A stretch of 64,000 bases of DNA from Actinotalea subterranea (GTDB lineage Bacteria; Actinomycetota; Actinomycetes; Actinomycetales; Cellulomonadaceae). Below are positions 52,626 to 61,909 of this stretch, piece after piece. The DNA lies in assembly GCF_008364845.1 (NCBI RefSeq), contig NZ_VTTP01000007.1, positions 1-64,000 of the forward strand, written 5' to 3'. The notes below the pieces were generated by a model, which had not been told where the DNA came from, did no database searches, and saw nothing but the letters and a program-made list of their open reading frames with translations. The first letter of the stretch is position 1; every line of letters starts with the position of its first letter. A program made the position numbers and the translations under genes.

Positions 52626-53494
52626 CCTCCGCCGCTGCCCGAGCCGGGTCCACCGTCGCGGCGGCGCAGGTAGCGCTCGAACTCGCGCGCGATCGCCTCG
52701 CCCGAGGCCTCGGGCAGGTCGGCCGTGTCCTTGGCCTCCTCGAGCTGCGCGACGTACTCGGCGATCTCGGTGTCCTCGCCGGCGAGCTCGTCGACCCCGT
52801 GCTGCCACGCCTCCGCGTCCTCGGCCAGGTCGCCGAGCGCGATCGGCTCCCCGAGGAGCTCCTCGATGCGGACGAGGAGGGCGAGCGTCGCCTTGGGCGA
52901 CGGCGGGTGCGCGACGTAGTGGGGTACGGCCCCCCACACGGACAACGAGCGAAGGCCCCGCCGCTGGGCCTCGTGCTGCAGGACCCCGACGATGCCCGTC
53001 GGGCCCTCGTAGGTGTTGGCGTCGAGGCCGAGCACGTCCTGGAGCTCGCGGTCGTCCGACGTCGCCGTCACCGGGATGGGTCGCGTGTGCGGCACGTCGG
53101 CGAGGAGAGCGCCGAGCGTGATCACCGTCGTCACACCGAGGCGCTCCGCCACGTCGAGCAGCTCGGCGCTGTAGGTGCGCCACCGCATCGACGGCTCGAT
53201 CCCGTGGACCAGGACGACGGCATCGCGCGAGCGGGGCCGCGCGGCCACGGCCACGGACGTCGTGGGCCAGGAGATCTCGCGGCGGCCGTCGTCGGAGAGG
53301 CTGATCGTCGGTCGGTTCACCTGGAAGTCGTGGTACTCCTCGGGGTCCAGCTCGTCGACCTGCTCCGCGCCCCACACCTCGTGCAGGTGGATGAGGGCCT
53401 GCGTGGCGGCTCCACCTGCGTCGTTCCAGCCCTCGAACGCCGCGAGCATCACCGGCCCGCGCAGCGGGCTCACCCCGGGGAGTGCATCGGTCAT
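52622..53494 (-). CDS. PAC2 family protein
   Basis: This 290-aa protein belongs to the PAC2 family, related to proteasome-assembly chaperones. [22 protein letters not shown] at the start, then [32 protein letters not shown] and [23 protein letters not shown]-like sequence, are diagnostic. The C-terminal 80 residues are acidic helical and end GPGSGSGGG. Actinobacterial PAC2 proteins are frequent neighbours of mshC; their role is not proven. The ATG at 53494 lies 6 nt from TAGGCT. It overlaps mshC by four bases (CTAG). Confidence 0.9.
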   Translation of the reverse strand: MTDALPGVSPLRGPVMLAAFEGWNDAGGAATQALIHLHEVWGAEQVDELDPEEYHDFQVNRPTISLSDDGRREISWPTTSVAVAARPRSRDAVVLVHGIEPSMRWRTYSAELLDVAERLGVTTVITLGALLADVPHTRPIPVTATSDDRELQDVLGLDANTYEGPTGIVGVLQHEAQRRGLRSLSVWGAVPHYVAHPPSPKATLALLVRIEELLGEPIALGDLAEDAEAWQHGVDELAGEDTEIAEYVAQLEEAKDTADLPEASGEAIAREFERYLRRRDGGPGSGSGGG

Positions 53495-53500
53495 GGGCCC

Positions 53501-53506
53501 AGCCTA
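53501..53506 (-). promoter_or_regulatory. -10 box of the PAC2 gene
   Basis: TAGGCT on the minus strand lies 6 nt before the ATG at 53494. The divergent HAD gene has its own -10 box 35 nt away. Confidence 0.5.
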
Positions 53507-53540
53507 GGCCGTCGACCCGGACCGGCCCGGGTGGCCCACC

Positions 53541-53546
53541 TAGACT
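53541..53546 (+). promoter_or_regulatory. -10 box of the HAD hydrolase gene
   Basis: TAGACT lies 6 nt before the GTG at 53553. Confidence 0.5.
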
Positions 53547-53552
53547 TGGCGG

Positions 53553-54329
53553 GTGCTCCCCCCTGCCACGCCGCCCGCCCGCACGCCCGCGACCACTCAG
53601 GACCCGATGCTCGGCGACGGCACGTCACGCGCCTCGACGAACCTCCCGTGGGCCCTGCCTGCGGCCGTCCTGTGGGACATGGACGGCACGCTCGTGGACA
53701 CCGAGCCGGCCTGGATGGGGGCCGAGGCGGCCCTGGTCGCGGAGTTCGGCGGACGGTGGACCCAGGAGGACGCGCTGACGATGATCGGCCTCCCGCTGGA
53801 GCCGGCGGCGCGCATCCTTCAGACGCACGGCGTGGACCTGCCGGTCGAGGAGATCGGTGAGCGCCTCGTCGACGGCGTCGTGGCGGCCGTGGCACGCGAG
53901 CTCGCATGGCAGCCGGGCGCGCTCGACCTGCTGGCCGCGCTGCGTGCCGCGGGCGTGCCGTGCGCGCTCGTGACGATGTCCTACCGGCGGTTCGCGGAAG
54001 CCGTGCTCGCGCAGGGCCCCGAGGGCCTGTTCGACGTGGTCGTGACGGGTGACGAGGTGACGCACGGCAAGCCGCACCCTGAGCCGTACCTGCTCGCCGC
54101 GGCCGCGCTCGGCGTGGAGGCGCGGCAGTGCGTGGCGATCGAGGACTCGCCGGTGGGAGTTGCCTCGGCGCTGGCGTCCGGCGCACGCACGCTCGGCGTG
54201 CAGCACATCGCGCCCGTCGAGAGCCGGCCCGGCCTGAGCCGCGTCGGCTCGCTCGAGGGCATCGGCCTGCGGGAGATCGCCGGGATCGCCGCCGGCGAGG
54301 TGATCGACCTGCTCGCCTCCGAGTCCTGA
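53553..54329 (+). CDS. HAD family hydrolase (beta-phosphoglucomutase-like)
   Basis: This 258-aa phosphatase has motif I VLWDMDGTLVDTEP (nucleophile Asp at about residue 42), motif II VTMSYRRFAEAVL, motif III Lys in THGKPHPEPYLLAA, and motif IV IEDSPVGVASALASG. A helical cap lies between motifs I and II. The first 35 residues are variable; GTG 53553 is supported by the -10 position, and ATG 53607 is the alternative. Its substrate is unknown. It sits divergent from the PAC2 gene, in the mshC neighbourhood. Confidence 0.9.
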   Translation: MLPPATPPARTPATTQDPMLGDGTSRASTNLPWALPAAVLWDMDGTLVDTEPAWMGAEAALVAEFGGRWTQEDALTMIGLPLEPAARILQTHGVDLPVEEIGERLVDGVVAAVARELAWQPGALDLLAALRAAGVPCALVTMSYRRFAEAVLAQGPEGLFDVVVTGDEVTHGKPHPEPYLLAAAALGVEARQCVAIEDSPVGVASALASGARTLGVQHIAPVESRPGLSRVGSLEGIGLREIAGIAAGEVIDLLASES

Positions 54330-54336
54330 GGCCTGC

Positions 54337-55245
54337 TCAGAGCGGCCGGACGCCCAGCGCGAGCTCGACGGCGTCGGCGTCGACCGGCGGCGGCGTCCCA
54401 CCGAAGGCGGGGCACAGCGCCTGGTGCGCGCACCACGAGCACAGCGCCGACTTCCGCGGCTGCCACGCGCCCCGCTCGGCCGCGTCCTTGATGCCTGACC
54501 AGATGGCCCGGATCCGGCGCTCGGTGGTCTCGAGCTCGCCCGCGTCCGGGACGTGCCGCAGGAGCGTGCCGTCGCCGAGGTACACGAGCTGGAGCATCGC
54601 GGGCACGCGCCCACGCAAGCGTGAGAGGACCAGTGCGTAGAAGCGCATCTGGAAGAGCGCGCCGCTCTCGAACCCCTCGCGCGGCGACTTGCCTGTCTTG
54701 TAGTCGACGACGCGGATGGCCCCGTCGGGCGCGACGTCGATGCGGTCGACGATGCCGCGCAGCTCGAGGCCGTCCTCGAGGTCGGTCGACACGGCGAGCT
54801 CACGGCTCGCGGGCTCGAGGCGGTTGGGGTCCTCGAGCGTGAAGTAGCGCTCGAGCAGGGCGCCCGCGTCCGCGAACCACGACGACGTGTCGGTCGGCTC
54901 CGGCAGCACCTGCGCGCAGTCCGGCTGCTCCTCGACCATGCGCGCCCACGCCGGTGCGAGGAGCGCCTGGGCGGCCGCGAGCGTGCGGCTCCCGGCCGGG
55001 GCGTCGAACAGCCGCTCGAGGACGGCGTGCACGAGCGTCCCGCGGACGGCCGCCGGGCTGGGCGGCTCCGTGAGCCGGTCCACGACCCGGAAGCGGAAGA
55101 GCAGCGGGCACTGGAGGAAGTCGTTCGCCCGCGAGGGGGAGAGGCCGGGCCGTCGGCGACGAGGTGCGTCCTCGTCGCCGACGGCCGCCGGCCCCTCGGC
55201 GGTCGCGTCCGCGGGGAGGGTCGGGACCAGCGGTTCGATGAGCAC
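54337..55245 (-). CDS. RecB-family exonuclease (PD-(D/E)XK, Fe-S)
   Basis: This 302-aa nuclease domain protein resembles the C-terminal part of RecB/AddB/Cas4. LSPSRANDFLQCPLLFRFR contains the first cluster Cys. The catalytic Asp and Lys are in GIVDRIDVAPDGAIRVVDYKTGKS, and LCSWCAHQALCPAFG carries the remaining three cysteines of an expected 4Fe-4S cluster. It stands alone, without a helicase domain, as in other actinobacteria near mshC and PAC2. GTG 55245 lies 6 nt from TACCCT. A role in DNA repair is likely, but its partner is unknown. Confidence 0.9.
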   Translation of the reverse strand: MLIEPLVPTLPADATAEGPAAVGDEDAPRRRRPGLSPSRANDFLQCPLLFRFRVVDRLTEPPSPAAVRGTLVHAVLERLFDAPAGSRTLAAAQALLAPAWARMVEEQPDCAQVLPEPTDTSSWFADAGALLERYFTLEDPNRLEPASRELAVSTDLEDGLELRGIVDRIDVAPDGAIRVVDYKTGKSPREGFESGALFQMRFYALVLSRLRGRVPAMLQLVYLGDGTLLRHVPDAGELETTERRIRAIWSGIKDAAERGAWQPRKSALCSWCAHQALCPAFGGTPPPVDADAVELALGVRPL

Positions 55246-55251
55246 GGCGCA

Positions 55252-55257
55252 AGGGTA
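55252..55257 (-). promoter_or_regulatory. -10 box of the RecB-like nuclease gene
   Basis: TACCCT on the minus strand lies 6 nt before the GTG at 55245. Confidence 0.45.
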
Positions 55258-55310
55258 CGTCCGCCCGCCGACACGTCAGGTGCCCGACCGCTGCGACCGG
55301 TGGACGACCG

Positions 55311-55316
55311 TAGGGT
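55311..55316 (+). promoter_or_regulatory. -10 box of the M50 protease gene
   Basis: TAGGGT lies 6 nt before the GTG at 55323. Confidence 0.5.
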
Positions 55317-55322
55317 GAGGCG

Positions 55323-56456
55323 GTGCAGAGGACGGCGGAGGCGAACGGGCAGACCCGGGGATGGGTCGTCGGCCGTGTCGCCGGCGCACCCGTCGTCGTC
55401 TCGCGCTCCTGGCTCCTGGCCGCCGTCGTCCTGACCTTCATGATCGAGCCGGTGATGCGGCGCTACGTGCCGGACGCCGGCGTCCAGACGTACGTGCTCG
55501 CGCTCCTCGACGTGCTGCTGCTGTTCGGCTCCGTCTTCTTGCACGAGGTCGCCCACGCCCTCGTCGCCCGGCGCCGCGGCATGGAGGTGCACGAGCTCGC
55601 GGTGACGCTGCTGGGCGGCCACACCCGCATGGGCGGCTCGGGGGCGACGCCCGCCACGAGCGCCCTCGTCGCAGTAGCCGGTCCCACGGTCAACGTCGTG
55701 CTCGCCGTCCTCACGTGGCTCCTGTGGCAGCAGCTGCCCCCGGGCGGCATCGCGGCGGCGCTCGTCGGCTCGCTCGCGCTGGCCAACGGGTTCGTCGGGG
55801 TGCTCAACCTGGTCCCCGGGCTGCCGCTCGACGGCGGCTACGTGCTGGAGGCCCTCGTCTGGCGCCGCACCGGCCGGCGGTCACGGGGGACCGTGGTCGC
55901 GGGCTGGTCGGGCCGGGTCGTCGCGGTCGCGTTCGTCGCGTGGCTCGTGCTCCTGCCCGCCGTCCGCGGTGCGCGACCGGACCTGCCCGCCGTGGTCTGG
56001 GCGGTCGTGATCGGCGGCTTCCTGTGGAGCGGGGCGACGCAGGCCATCCGCGGAGCCGCCCTGGGGCGCACGGTCGACGCCCTGCGCCTCACCTCCCTCA
56101 TGCGCCCGGCGATCGCCCTCCTCCCGAGCGACACGCTCGCCGACCTCGACTCGTTCGACGACCCGACGCTCGAGGTCGTCCTGCTCGACGTCGAGGGCGA
56201 GCCCGCCGGCTACGTCGACCTGGGCGCCGCAGCGAGCGTGCCCGGCGAGCACCGCGACCGGACCCCGTTGGCAGCGGTGAGCGTCCCGCTGCCGCCCGAG
56301 GCCCGGGTCCGCGGCTCGCTCGCGGGTGGCGACGCCGTGCGGGCCGTCGCCCTGGCATCCGCCCGCACGCCCGTGATGACGGTGCTCGCCGACGACGGCC
56401 AGGTCGTCGGCCTGCTGCGGGCGCAGGACGTCATCGACGCGCTGCGCACCGGCTGA
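55323..56456 (+). CDS. M50 site-2 protease with CBS-like tail
   Basis: This 377-aa intramembrane zinc protease is of the SpoIVFB/Rip3 type. It has six hydrophobic segments. The zinc motif HEVAHAL lies in the second helix (SVFLHEVAHALVARRRGM). The third ligand, NLVPGLPLDGGYVLEALVWRR, lies near residues 160-180. The C-terminal 120 residues resemble a CBS domain (LTSLMRPAIALLPSDTLADL and ARTPVMTVLADDGQVVGLLRAQDVIDAL). CBS domains often sense nucleotides in this subfamily. Substrates, often anti-sigma factors, are not predictable. It is divergent from the RecB-like gene and 66 nt before trmI. Confidence 0.92.
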   Translation: MQRTAEANGQTRGWVVGRVAGAPVVVSRSWLLAAVVLTFMIEPVMRRYVPDAGVQTYVLALLDVLLLFGSVFLHEVAHALVARRRGMEVHELAVTLLGGHTRMGGSGATPATSALVAVAGPTVNVVLAVLTWLLWQQLPPGGIAAALVGSLALANGFVGVLNLVPGLPLDGGYVLEALVWRRTGRRSRGTVVAGWSGRVVAVAFVAWLVLLPAVRGARPDLPAVVWAVVIGGFLWSGATQAIRGAALGRTVDALRLTSLMRPAIALLPSDTLADLDSFDDPTLEVVLLDVEGEPAGYVDLGAAASVPGEHRDRTPLAAVSVPLPPEARVRGSLAGGDAVRAVALASARTPVMTVLADDGQVVGLLRAQDVIDALRTG

Positions 56457-56508
56457 CACGACGCCGGGGCCACGCCGCGGCCCGGACGGGGATCGGCGGG
56501 CACGCCCC

Positions 56509-56514
56509 TAGACT
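56509..56514 (+). promoter_or_regulatory. -10 box of trmI
   Basis: TAGACT lies 8 nt before the GTG at 56523. Confidence 0.45.
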
Positions 56515-56522
56515 CGACCGTC

Positions 56523-57623
56523 GTGACCAGTGCCCCGCCCACGCCGTCCGACGCAGGCCCGCCCGACCCCGCCTCGGCAGAGGTGGCCCCCGGCGCCTCG
56601 GGCACGCCCGCGCCGCCTACGGGTGCTGCGGTGCGGCGCGGCCCCTTGCGCGCGGGCGACCGGGTCCAGCTCACGGACCCGCGCGGCCGGCTCCACACGA
56701 TCACCCTCGCGCCGGGCGCGACATTTCACACGCACAAGGGCTACTTCCGGCACGACGAGCTGATCGGTGCGTCCGAGGCGTCGCTGGTGACGAGCACCGG
56801 GGGCGTGGAGTACCTCGCCGTCCGACCGCTCCTGTCGGACTACGTGATGTCGATGCCGCGTGGCGCCGCGGTCGTGTACCCCAAGGACGCCGGGCAGATC
56901 GTCGCGATGGCCGACATCTACCCGGGTGCGCGCGTCGTCGAGGCGGGCGTGGGCTCGGGCGCGCTGACGATGTCCCTCCTGCGCGCGGTCGGCGACGGCG
57001 GCGCGCTCCACTCGATCGAGCGACGCGAGGACTTCGCGGCGATCGCGCGCGCCAACGTCGAGGGCTTCTTCGGCGGGCCGCACCCGGCGTGGACGCTCAG
57101 CGTCGGCGACCTGAGCGACGTGCTGCCCACGGTCGCCGAGCCGGGCACCGTGGACCGTGTGGTGCTCGACATGCTCGCGCCCTGGGAGAACATCGACGCC
57201 GTCGCGACGGCGCTCGCTCCCGGCGGGGTCCTCGTCGCGTACGTCGCGACCACGACACAGCTCTCGCGTCTCGCAGAGGACCTGCGCGACGACGGCCGGT
57301 TCACCGAGCCCCAGGCGTGGGAGTCCATGGTGCGCGGCTGGCACCTCGAGGGCCTCGCGGTCCGGCCGGAGCACCGCATGGTGGGGCACACGGGCTTCCT
57401 CCTGACGGTTCGGCGCATGGCCGACGGCGTGGACGCGCCCGTGCGTCGCCGTCGGCCGTCCAAGGGCTACTCGCCCGACGGCGACCAGTGGACCCCGGAG
57501 GAGCTCGGCGAGCGCACGATCTCGGACAAGAAGGTCCGGCGCGTGCGCCGGGACCTCGGCGCGGCGCCCGTCCCGCAGGACGGGCCGACGGACGCGCCGA
57601 CCGACGCGCCGACCGACGCCTGA
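56523..57623 (+). CDS. trmI: tRNA (adenine-58-N1)-methyltransferase TrmI
   Basis: This 366-aa Rossmann methyltransferase forms m1A58 in the T loop of tRNA. TFHTHKGYFRHDELIG and PLLSDYVMSMPRGAAVVYPKDAGQIV are TrmI hallmarks. The SAM motif is VVEAGVGSGALTMSLLRAV, and LDMLAPWENIDAV completes the site. The N-terminal 35 residues are Pro/Ala-rich, and the C-terminus ends in a PTDA repeat (three copies, 12-nt period). It lies just upstream of the ARC ATPase gene, the same order as in mycobacteria (Rv2118c before mpa, from memory). Confidence 0.95.
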   Translation: MTSAPPTPSDAGPPDPASAEVAPGASGTPAPPTGAAVRRGPLRAGDRVQLTDPRGRLHTITLAPGATFHTHKGYFRHDELIGASEASLVTSTGGVEYLAVRPLLSDYVMSMPRGAAVVYPKDAGQIVAMADIYPGARVVEAGVGSGALTMSLLRAVGDGGALHSIERREDFAAIARANVEGFFGGPHPAWTLSVGDLSDVLPTVAEPGTVDRVVLDMLAPWENIDAVATALAPGGVLVAYVATTTQLSRLAEDLRDDGRFTEPQAWESMVRGWHLEGLAVRPEHRMVGHTGFLLTVRRMADGVDAPVRRRRPSKGYSPDGDQWTPEELGERTISDKKVRRVRRDLGAAPVPQDGPTDAPTDAPTDA

Positions 57624-57689
57624 CCGGCCTCCGGGGGGCGCCGGGGGATCGCCCCTCGGACTCGTGTGCGCGTCCGCCGTGCGGGCGCA

Positions 57690-57695
57690 TAGGGT
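57690..57695 (+). promoter_or_regulatory. Candidate -10 box of the ARC gene
   Basis: TAGGGT would start a transcript near 57702 with a leader of about 35 nt carrying GGGGAGG before the ATG at 57737. Confidence 0.45.
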
Positions 57696-57736
57696 CATGA
57701 GTAGCCCAGCACGTTGCTCGACCCTGGGGAGGCGCC

Positions 57737-59449
57737 ATGAGCCAGACACCGGATCACGAGACGCCGGCCTTCGCCGGCCCGGGCGCAGGCGGTGCCGGGA
57801 CCCCCGAGCCGTGGCGGCACGCCGAGGCCCCGCGCGGGACGGCACGCGACGTGGCACGGGAGGCGGCAGCGCTCGCGGCCAAGAACGAGCGGCTCGCGGA
57901 GGCGCTGCGGCAGGCCCGCGACCGCATCGTCGAGATGCAGCAGCAGCTCGAGGACCTGAGCAAGCCGCCAGCCACGTTCGCGACGTTCCTCGCGGCGCGC
58001 GAGGACGGCTCGGTCGAGATCGTGTCCGCAGGTCGCAAGATGCACGTGCACGCGTCGCCCTCGGTCGACGTCGCCGCGCTGCGCCCCGGTCAGGAGGTCA
58101 AGCTCAACGAGGCGCTGGCCGTCGTGGAGGCGGGCGAGTACGAGGCGGTGGGCGAGATCGTCACCGTCAAGGAGCTGCTCGACGAGGAGCGTGCCCTCGT
58201 GGTCGGGCGCGCGGACGAGGAGCGGGTGGTCAGGCTCGCCGGGCCGCTGCTCGCCGGAGCGGTCCGCGTCGGGGACGCGCTGACCGTCGAGACGCGCAGC
58301 GGGTTCGTCTTCGAGCGCATCCCGCGCTCCGAGGTCGAGGAGCTCGTCCTCGAAGAGGTCCCTGACATCGACTACGCCGACATCGGCGGTCTGAGCTCGC
58401 AGATCGAGCAGATCCGCGACGCCGTCGAGCTGCCCTTCCTGCACCCCGAGCTGTTCCGTGAGCACGGCCTGCGTCCGCCCAAGGGCGTGCTGCTCTACGG
58501 CCCGCCCGGGTGCGGCAAGACGCTCATCGCCAAGGCCGTGGCCCGCTCGCTGGCCGAGACACGCGGACGTGCGCCGGACGGCGTGGCCGCCAAGAGCTAC
58601 TTCCTCAACGTCAAGGGCCCCGAGCTCCTCAACAAGTACGTGGGGGAGACCGAGCGCCACATCCGCCTCATCTTCGCGCGGGCACGCGAGAAGGCGTCGC
58701 AGGGCAACCCGGTCGTCGTGTTCTTCGACGAGATGGAGTCGCTGTTCCGCACGCGTGGCACGGGCATCTCGAGCGACGTCGAGACGACGATCGTGCCCCA
58801 GCTCCTCAGCGAGATCGACGGCGTCGAGCGGCTCGACAACGTGATCGTCATCGGGGCGTCCAACCGTGAGGACATGATCGACCCGGCGATCCTGCGCCCG
58901 GGGCGGCTCGACGTGAAGATCAAGATCGAGCGTCCCGACGCCGAGGCCGCGCGCGAGATCTTCGCGAAGTACCTCACACCTGACCTGCCGCTCAACGACG
59001 AGGACCTCGCCGAGCACGGGTCGGACGCGACGGCGACCGTCGAGGCGATGATCCAGAGCGTCGTCGAGCGCATGTACGCCGAGTCGGCGGACAACGAGTT
59101 CCTCGAGGTCACCTACGCGTCCGGTGACAAGGAGATCCTGTTCTTCAAGGACTTCAGCTCCGGCGCGATGATCCAGAACATCGTCGACCGCGCCAAGAAG
59201 TCCGCGATCAAGGAGCTCCTCGCCACGGGCCGGCGCGGCATCCGCGTCGAGCACCTGCTCACGGCGTGCGTGGAGGAGTTCAAGGAGAACGAGGACCTGC
59301 CCAACACGACGAACCCCGACGACTGGGCGCGGATCTCCGGCAAGAAGGGCGAGCGCATCGTCTTCATCCGCACCATCGTCCAGGGCAAGGGCGGGCGGGA
59401 GAGCGGACGGACGATCGAGACCCTCACGCCGACGGGTCAGTACCTCTGA
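57737..59449 (+). CDS. arc: Pup-system AAA+ ATPase ARC (Mpa)
   Basis: This 570-aa hexameric ATPase recognises and unfolds pupylated proteins. An N-terminal coiled coil (residues about 39-76, [28 protein letters not shown]) binds Pup. Two OB domains follow, then the AAA+ module with Walker A GPPGCGKT, Walker [11 protein letters not shown] and a glycine-rich sensor region. The C-terminus is TGQYL, matching the QYL motif that docks Mpa onto the 20S proteasome. That favours an organism with a proteasome, although prcBA is not in the window. A GGGAGG site precedes the ATG. Confidence 0.95.
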   Translation: MSQTPDHETPAFAGPGAGGAGTPEPWRHAEAPRGTARDVAREAAALAAKNERLAEALRQARDRIVEMQQQLEDLSKPPATFATFLAAREDGSVEIVSAGRKMHVHASPSVDVAALRPGQEVKLNEALAVVEAGEYEAVGEIVTVKELLDEERALVVGRADEERVVRLAGPLLAGAVRVGDALTVETRSGFVFERIPRSEVEELVLEEVPDIDYADIGGLSSQIEQIRDAVELPFLHPELFREHGLRPPKGVLLYGPPGCGKTLIAKAVARSLAETRGRAPDGVAAKSYFLNVKGPELLNKYVGETERHIRLIFARAREKASQGNPVVVFFDEMESLFRTRGTGISSDVETTIVPQLLSEIDGVERLDNVIVIGASNREDMIDPAILRPGRLDVKIKIERPDAEAAREIFAKYLTPDLPLNDEDLAEHGSDATATVEAMIQSVVERMYAESADNEFLEVTYASGDKEILFFKDFSSGAMIQNIVDRAKKSAIKELLATGRRGIRVEHLLTACVEEFKENEDLPNTTNPDDWARISGKKGERIVFIRTIVQGKGGRESGRTIETLTPTGQYL

Positions 59450-59471
59450 CGGAGCGGTCGCTTGGCGCGGC

Positions 59472-60260
59472 TCACAGCACGCCGCAGGTCTGCCCCCAGT
59501 CGGTGTGCCCGCCCGCGACGGCGCGCCAGATGTGCGCCGAGTAGGCGCCGGAGGTGGCCTGGGTCTTCGACGTGGACCGTGTCTGCCCGGCGTTCCACGT
59601 GCTGGCGGCGCCCGTGTGCCACGTGGTGCCCGTGGGGCAGCCGTCGGCAGCCGCCGAGATCTGGTAGATGCGCAGGAAGCCGCTGACCGACCCGGTGCCC
59701 CGGTAGGCCCAGGAGGCGTAGATGCGACCGCCCGAGCTCGAGATGCAGAGGGTCCCCGGCCCGTGGGTCTGCGTGTTGCACTGCGCGCCGCTCGGGACGG
59801 CCATGAGGCCGACGCCGCGCCGTGTCCCCGGCTCGAGCCCCGTCCCGTTCGTGGCTGCGGCGGAGGTTGTCGTGGCGGGTGATGGTGCCGGGCAGTCCTC
59901 GAGGAGGTCCGCGCGGACCGTCACGAGGTCCGCCGGTGCCCCCATCGCCGTGTTGTAGCCCGGGTCGACCTCGTCGACGAGGGCGACCTCGACGAGCGTG
60001 CAGCCGCGCGCGAGCGAGTCCGCGGCCCAGTCGTGCTCCTCGGCTGCCGCCTTGTCGGCCGCGGCCCACGCCGACCACTGCGCGTCAGGTGCGCCCGGGT
60101 CCGGCACGCCGGGGAGGTTCTGGGCGGCGACGTCCGCCGGGACCTGGCTCGCGGGGGCGCCGGTCGCCGCGGCCGCGGGGCCTTGCCCGACCAGGGCCAG
60201 CAGCCCGAGCGCGCAAGCCAGCACGGCCGCCGGGGCCCGCCGCGGTGATCTGAGACCCAT
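59472..60260 (-). CDS. Secreted hypothetical protein
   Basis: This 262-aa protein starts MGLRSPRRAPAAVLACALGLLALVGQG, a signal peptide with a predicted AAA cleavage region near residue 33. The mature part has six cysteines and a C-terminal half rich in Ser, Thr, Gly and aromatic residues (GRIYASWAYRGTGSVSGFLRIYQ and WHTGAASTWNAGQTRSTSK). No family was recognised. GAGGGGG 8 nt before the ATG supports the start. It lies between the ARC gene and the ECF sigma gene, on the opposite strand to both, and may be a target of that sigma factor. Confidence 0.75.
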   Translation of the reverse strand: MGLRSPRRAPAAVLACALGLLALVGQGPAAAATGAPASQVPADVAAQNLPGVPDPGAPDAQWSAWAAADKAAAEEHDWAADSLARGCTLVEVALVDEVDPGYNTAMGAPADLVTVRADLLEDCPAPSPATTTSAAATNGTGLEPGTRRGVGLMAVPSGAQCNTQTHGPGTLCISSSGGRIYASWAYRGTGSVSGFLRIYQISAAADGCPTGTTWHTGAASTWNAGQTRSTSKTQATSGAYSAHIWRAVAGGHTDWGQTCGVL

Positions 60261-60422
60261 GGGTGATGCCCCCTCGTCGCGTGGCCCCGGTCGTCGACGG
60301 CCAGTGCCACCGTAGGTGGGGCCACCAGCGCGCACAACCGTCTGCAGAACTCGTTCCCACGAGGATGTAGCAAACGCAGGTGTGCCGGCCATGTAGGGGT
60401 AGGGCCAAGGAGAGGCGGTCGT

Positions 60423-60962
60423 GTGGCCGAAGGGTCGGCGGAGGATCGATTCACGCGTCTGTGGGTCGATCACCGAGGCGACGTCACACGGTTCGTGCAG
60501 CGGCGGGTGCCCGACGACATGGTGGACGACGTCGTCTCGGAGACGTTCACGGTGGCCTGGCGGCGCCTGGACGAGATGCCGGGGGAGGAGCGGGCGTGGC
60601 TCTTCGGGGTTGCGCGCAACGTCATGGCGACCCACACCCGGACGCACGGCCGCTGGCGTGCACTGGCGGTGCGCGCGGCGATCGAGCCTCCGGAGACGGG
60701 CCTGTCGGCCGAGGCGGCGGCTGTCGACCGCGTCGAGCTCGCGCGGGCATGGATGTCGCTGACCGACGGCGAGCGCGAGGTCATGGCGCTCGTGGCCTGG
60801 GAGGGGCTGACGACGCAGGAGGCCGCGCAGGTCCTCGGCTGCCGACCCTCGACCTTCTCGGTCCGCCTGGTCCGTGCCCGCCGGCATCTCGTCGACGCCC
60901 TCGAACGCGGCAGCGTGCGTGCCGGTTCACGGCCTCCCCGGTACACGAGGAGCTGGCCATGA
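60423..60962 (+). CDS. ECF-type RNA polymerase sigma factor
   Basis: This 179-aa sigma factor has region 2 (FTRLWVDHRGDVTRFVQRRVPDDMVDDVVSETFTVAWRRLDEM, with the DDVVSETF helix). Region 4 is SLTDGEREVMALVAWEGLTTQEAAQVLGCRPSTFSVRLVRARRHL. The GTG start follows AAGGAGAGG. The downstream gene overlaps as ATGA and encodes a single-TM protein. No canonical zinc anti-sigma domain is encoded, so regulation is unclear. The divergent secreted protein is a likely target. Confidence 0.9.
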   Translation: MAEGSAEDRFTRLWVDHRGDVTRFVQRRVPDDMVDDVVSETFTVAWRRLDEMPGEERAWLFGVARNVMATHTRTHGRWRALAVRAAIEPPETGLSAEAAAVDRVELARAWMSLTDGEREVMALVAWEGLTTQEAAQVLGCRPSTFSVRLVRARRHLVDALERGSVRAGSRPPRYTRSWP

Positions 60963-61777
60963 CCGAGCTCCGTTCTCCCGTGCTGACCGCGCTCGCCGGG
61001 CTCGACCCCGCGGCCGGACGCCCCCTCGTGGTGGGCCGACCCGACGACGCCGAGCTCCTGGCGATCCTGGCGACACCGCGCCCCGAGCCCGTGCCGGCCG
61101 AGCGTCGCGTGCCACGCCCGGTCCTGGCCGGTGCCGCCGCGGCGGCCCTGGTCGCCACCGGTGTCCTCGTCGGGACCCTCGTGTGGGAGCCCACCACCGC
61201 CTACGCCTCGTGGACCGCCGAGCCTGCCGTCGTGTCCGACGTGCAGGACGCGCTGCGGGCGGATGCCTGCCCCGCGGTCGCCCAGGCGATCGTCGGTGGA
61301 GCCACCCCCGAGGTCGTCGACGTGCCCCTCGAGACGGTCCTCGTCGACGTGCGCGGGCAGTACGCGTACGTGCTCCACGCGGCGGAGTCCGCCGTGGCGG
61401 AGTGCTTCGTGACGCAGGAGCCGGGCGGGACGCAGTGGGAGGCCGTCGGCAACGACCTCGTGCTCGGCGAGGGGGAGACGCTCGCCGAACCCGCGGCCGA
61501 CGGCCTCACGGTCCTCGGCAACGGGACGTCCCGCTGGGCGGAGGGCGTCATGGGTGAGGGCGCCGTCACGTCGGCCTACGGCCGCGTGGGAGCAGACGTC
61601 GAGTCCGTCGTCGTCACCACGACAGGTGGTGACGAGGCGACGGCCTCGGTGGAGAACGGGTGGTGGGCCGTGTGGGCTCCGGGCGGCGACGCCCTGGAGG
61701 ACACCGCACGGCTGACCCTCGACGACGGCCGGGTCCTCGAGGTGTCCGTCAGCGCGCAGGGGGCGGGGACGGGCTAG
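60959..61777 (+). CDS. Single-TM protein coupled to the ECF sigma factor
   Basis: This 272-aa protein has a cytoplasmic N-terminus of about 50 residues (PVLTALAGLDPAAGRPLVVGRPDDAELLAILATP). One helix follows (VLAGAAAAALVATGVLVGTLVW), then a 190-residue extracytoplasmic domain. Position and topology are those of an anti-sigma factor, but the HxxxCxxC zinc motif is missing. The outer domain has two cysteines (ADACPAV and AVAECFVT) and a TTGGDEATASVENGWWAVWAPGG segment. It overlaps the sigma gene as ATGA. An anti-sigma role is inference. Confidence 0.75.
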   Translation: MTELRSPVLTALAGLDPAAGRPLVVGRPDDAELLAILATPRPEPVPAERRVPRPVLAGAAAAALVATGVLVGTLVWEPTTAYASWTAEPAVVSDVQDALRADACPAVAQAIVGGATPEVVDVPLETVLVDVRGQYAYVLHAAESAVAECFVTQEPGGTQWEAVGNDLVLGEGETLAEPAADGLTVLGNGTSRWAEGVMGEGAVTSAYGRVGADVESVVVTTTGGDEATASVENGWWAVWAPGGDALEDTARLTLDDGRVLEVSVSAQGAGTG

Positions 61778-61897
61778 GGCTCGGGCCCGGAGGGTCGTCC
61801 GCGCGCAGGGGGTGCGGACGGCCACCCGGGCCCTCGGCCTTCACGGTGGAGGCGGTCCGGTCGCCCTGCGTCCGGACCGCCTCCGGTCGCGCGCCAC

Positions 61898-61903
61898 TAG
61901 CCT
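61898..61903 (+). promoter_or_regulatory. -10 box of dop
   Basis: TAGCCT lies 6 nt before the GTG at 61910, so dop has its own promoter independent of the ECF pair. Confidence 0.5.
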
Positions 61904-61909
61904 GGGAGC

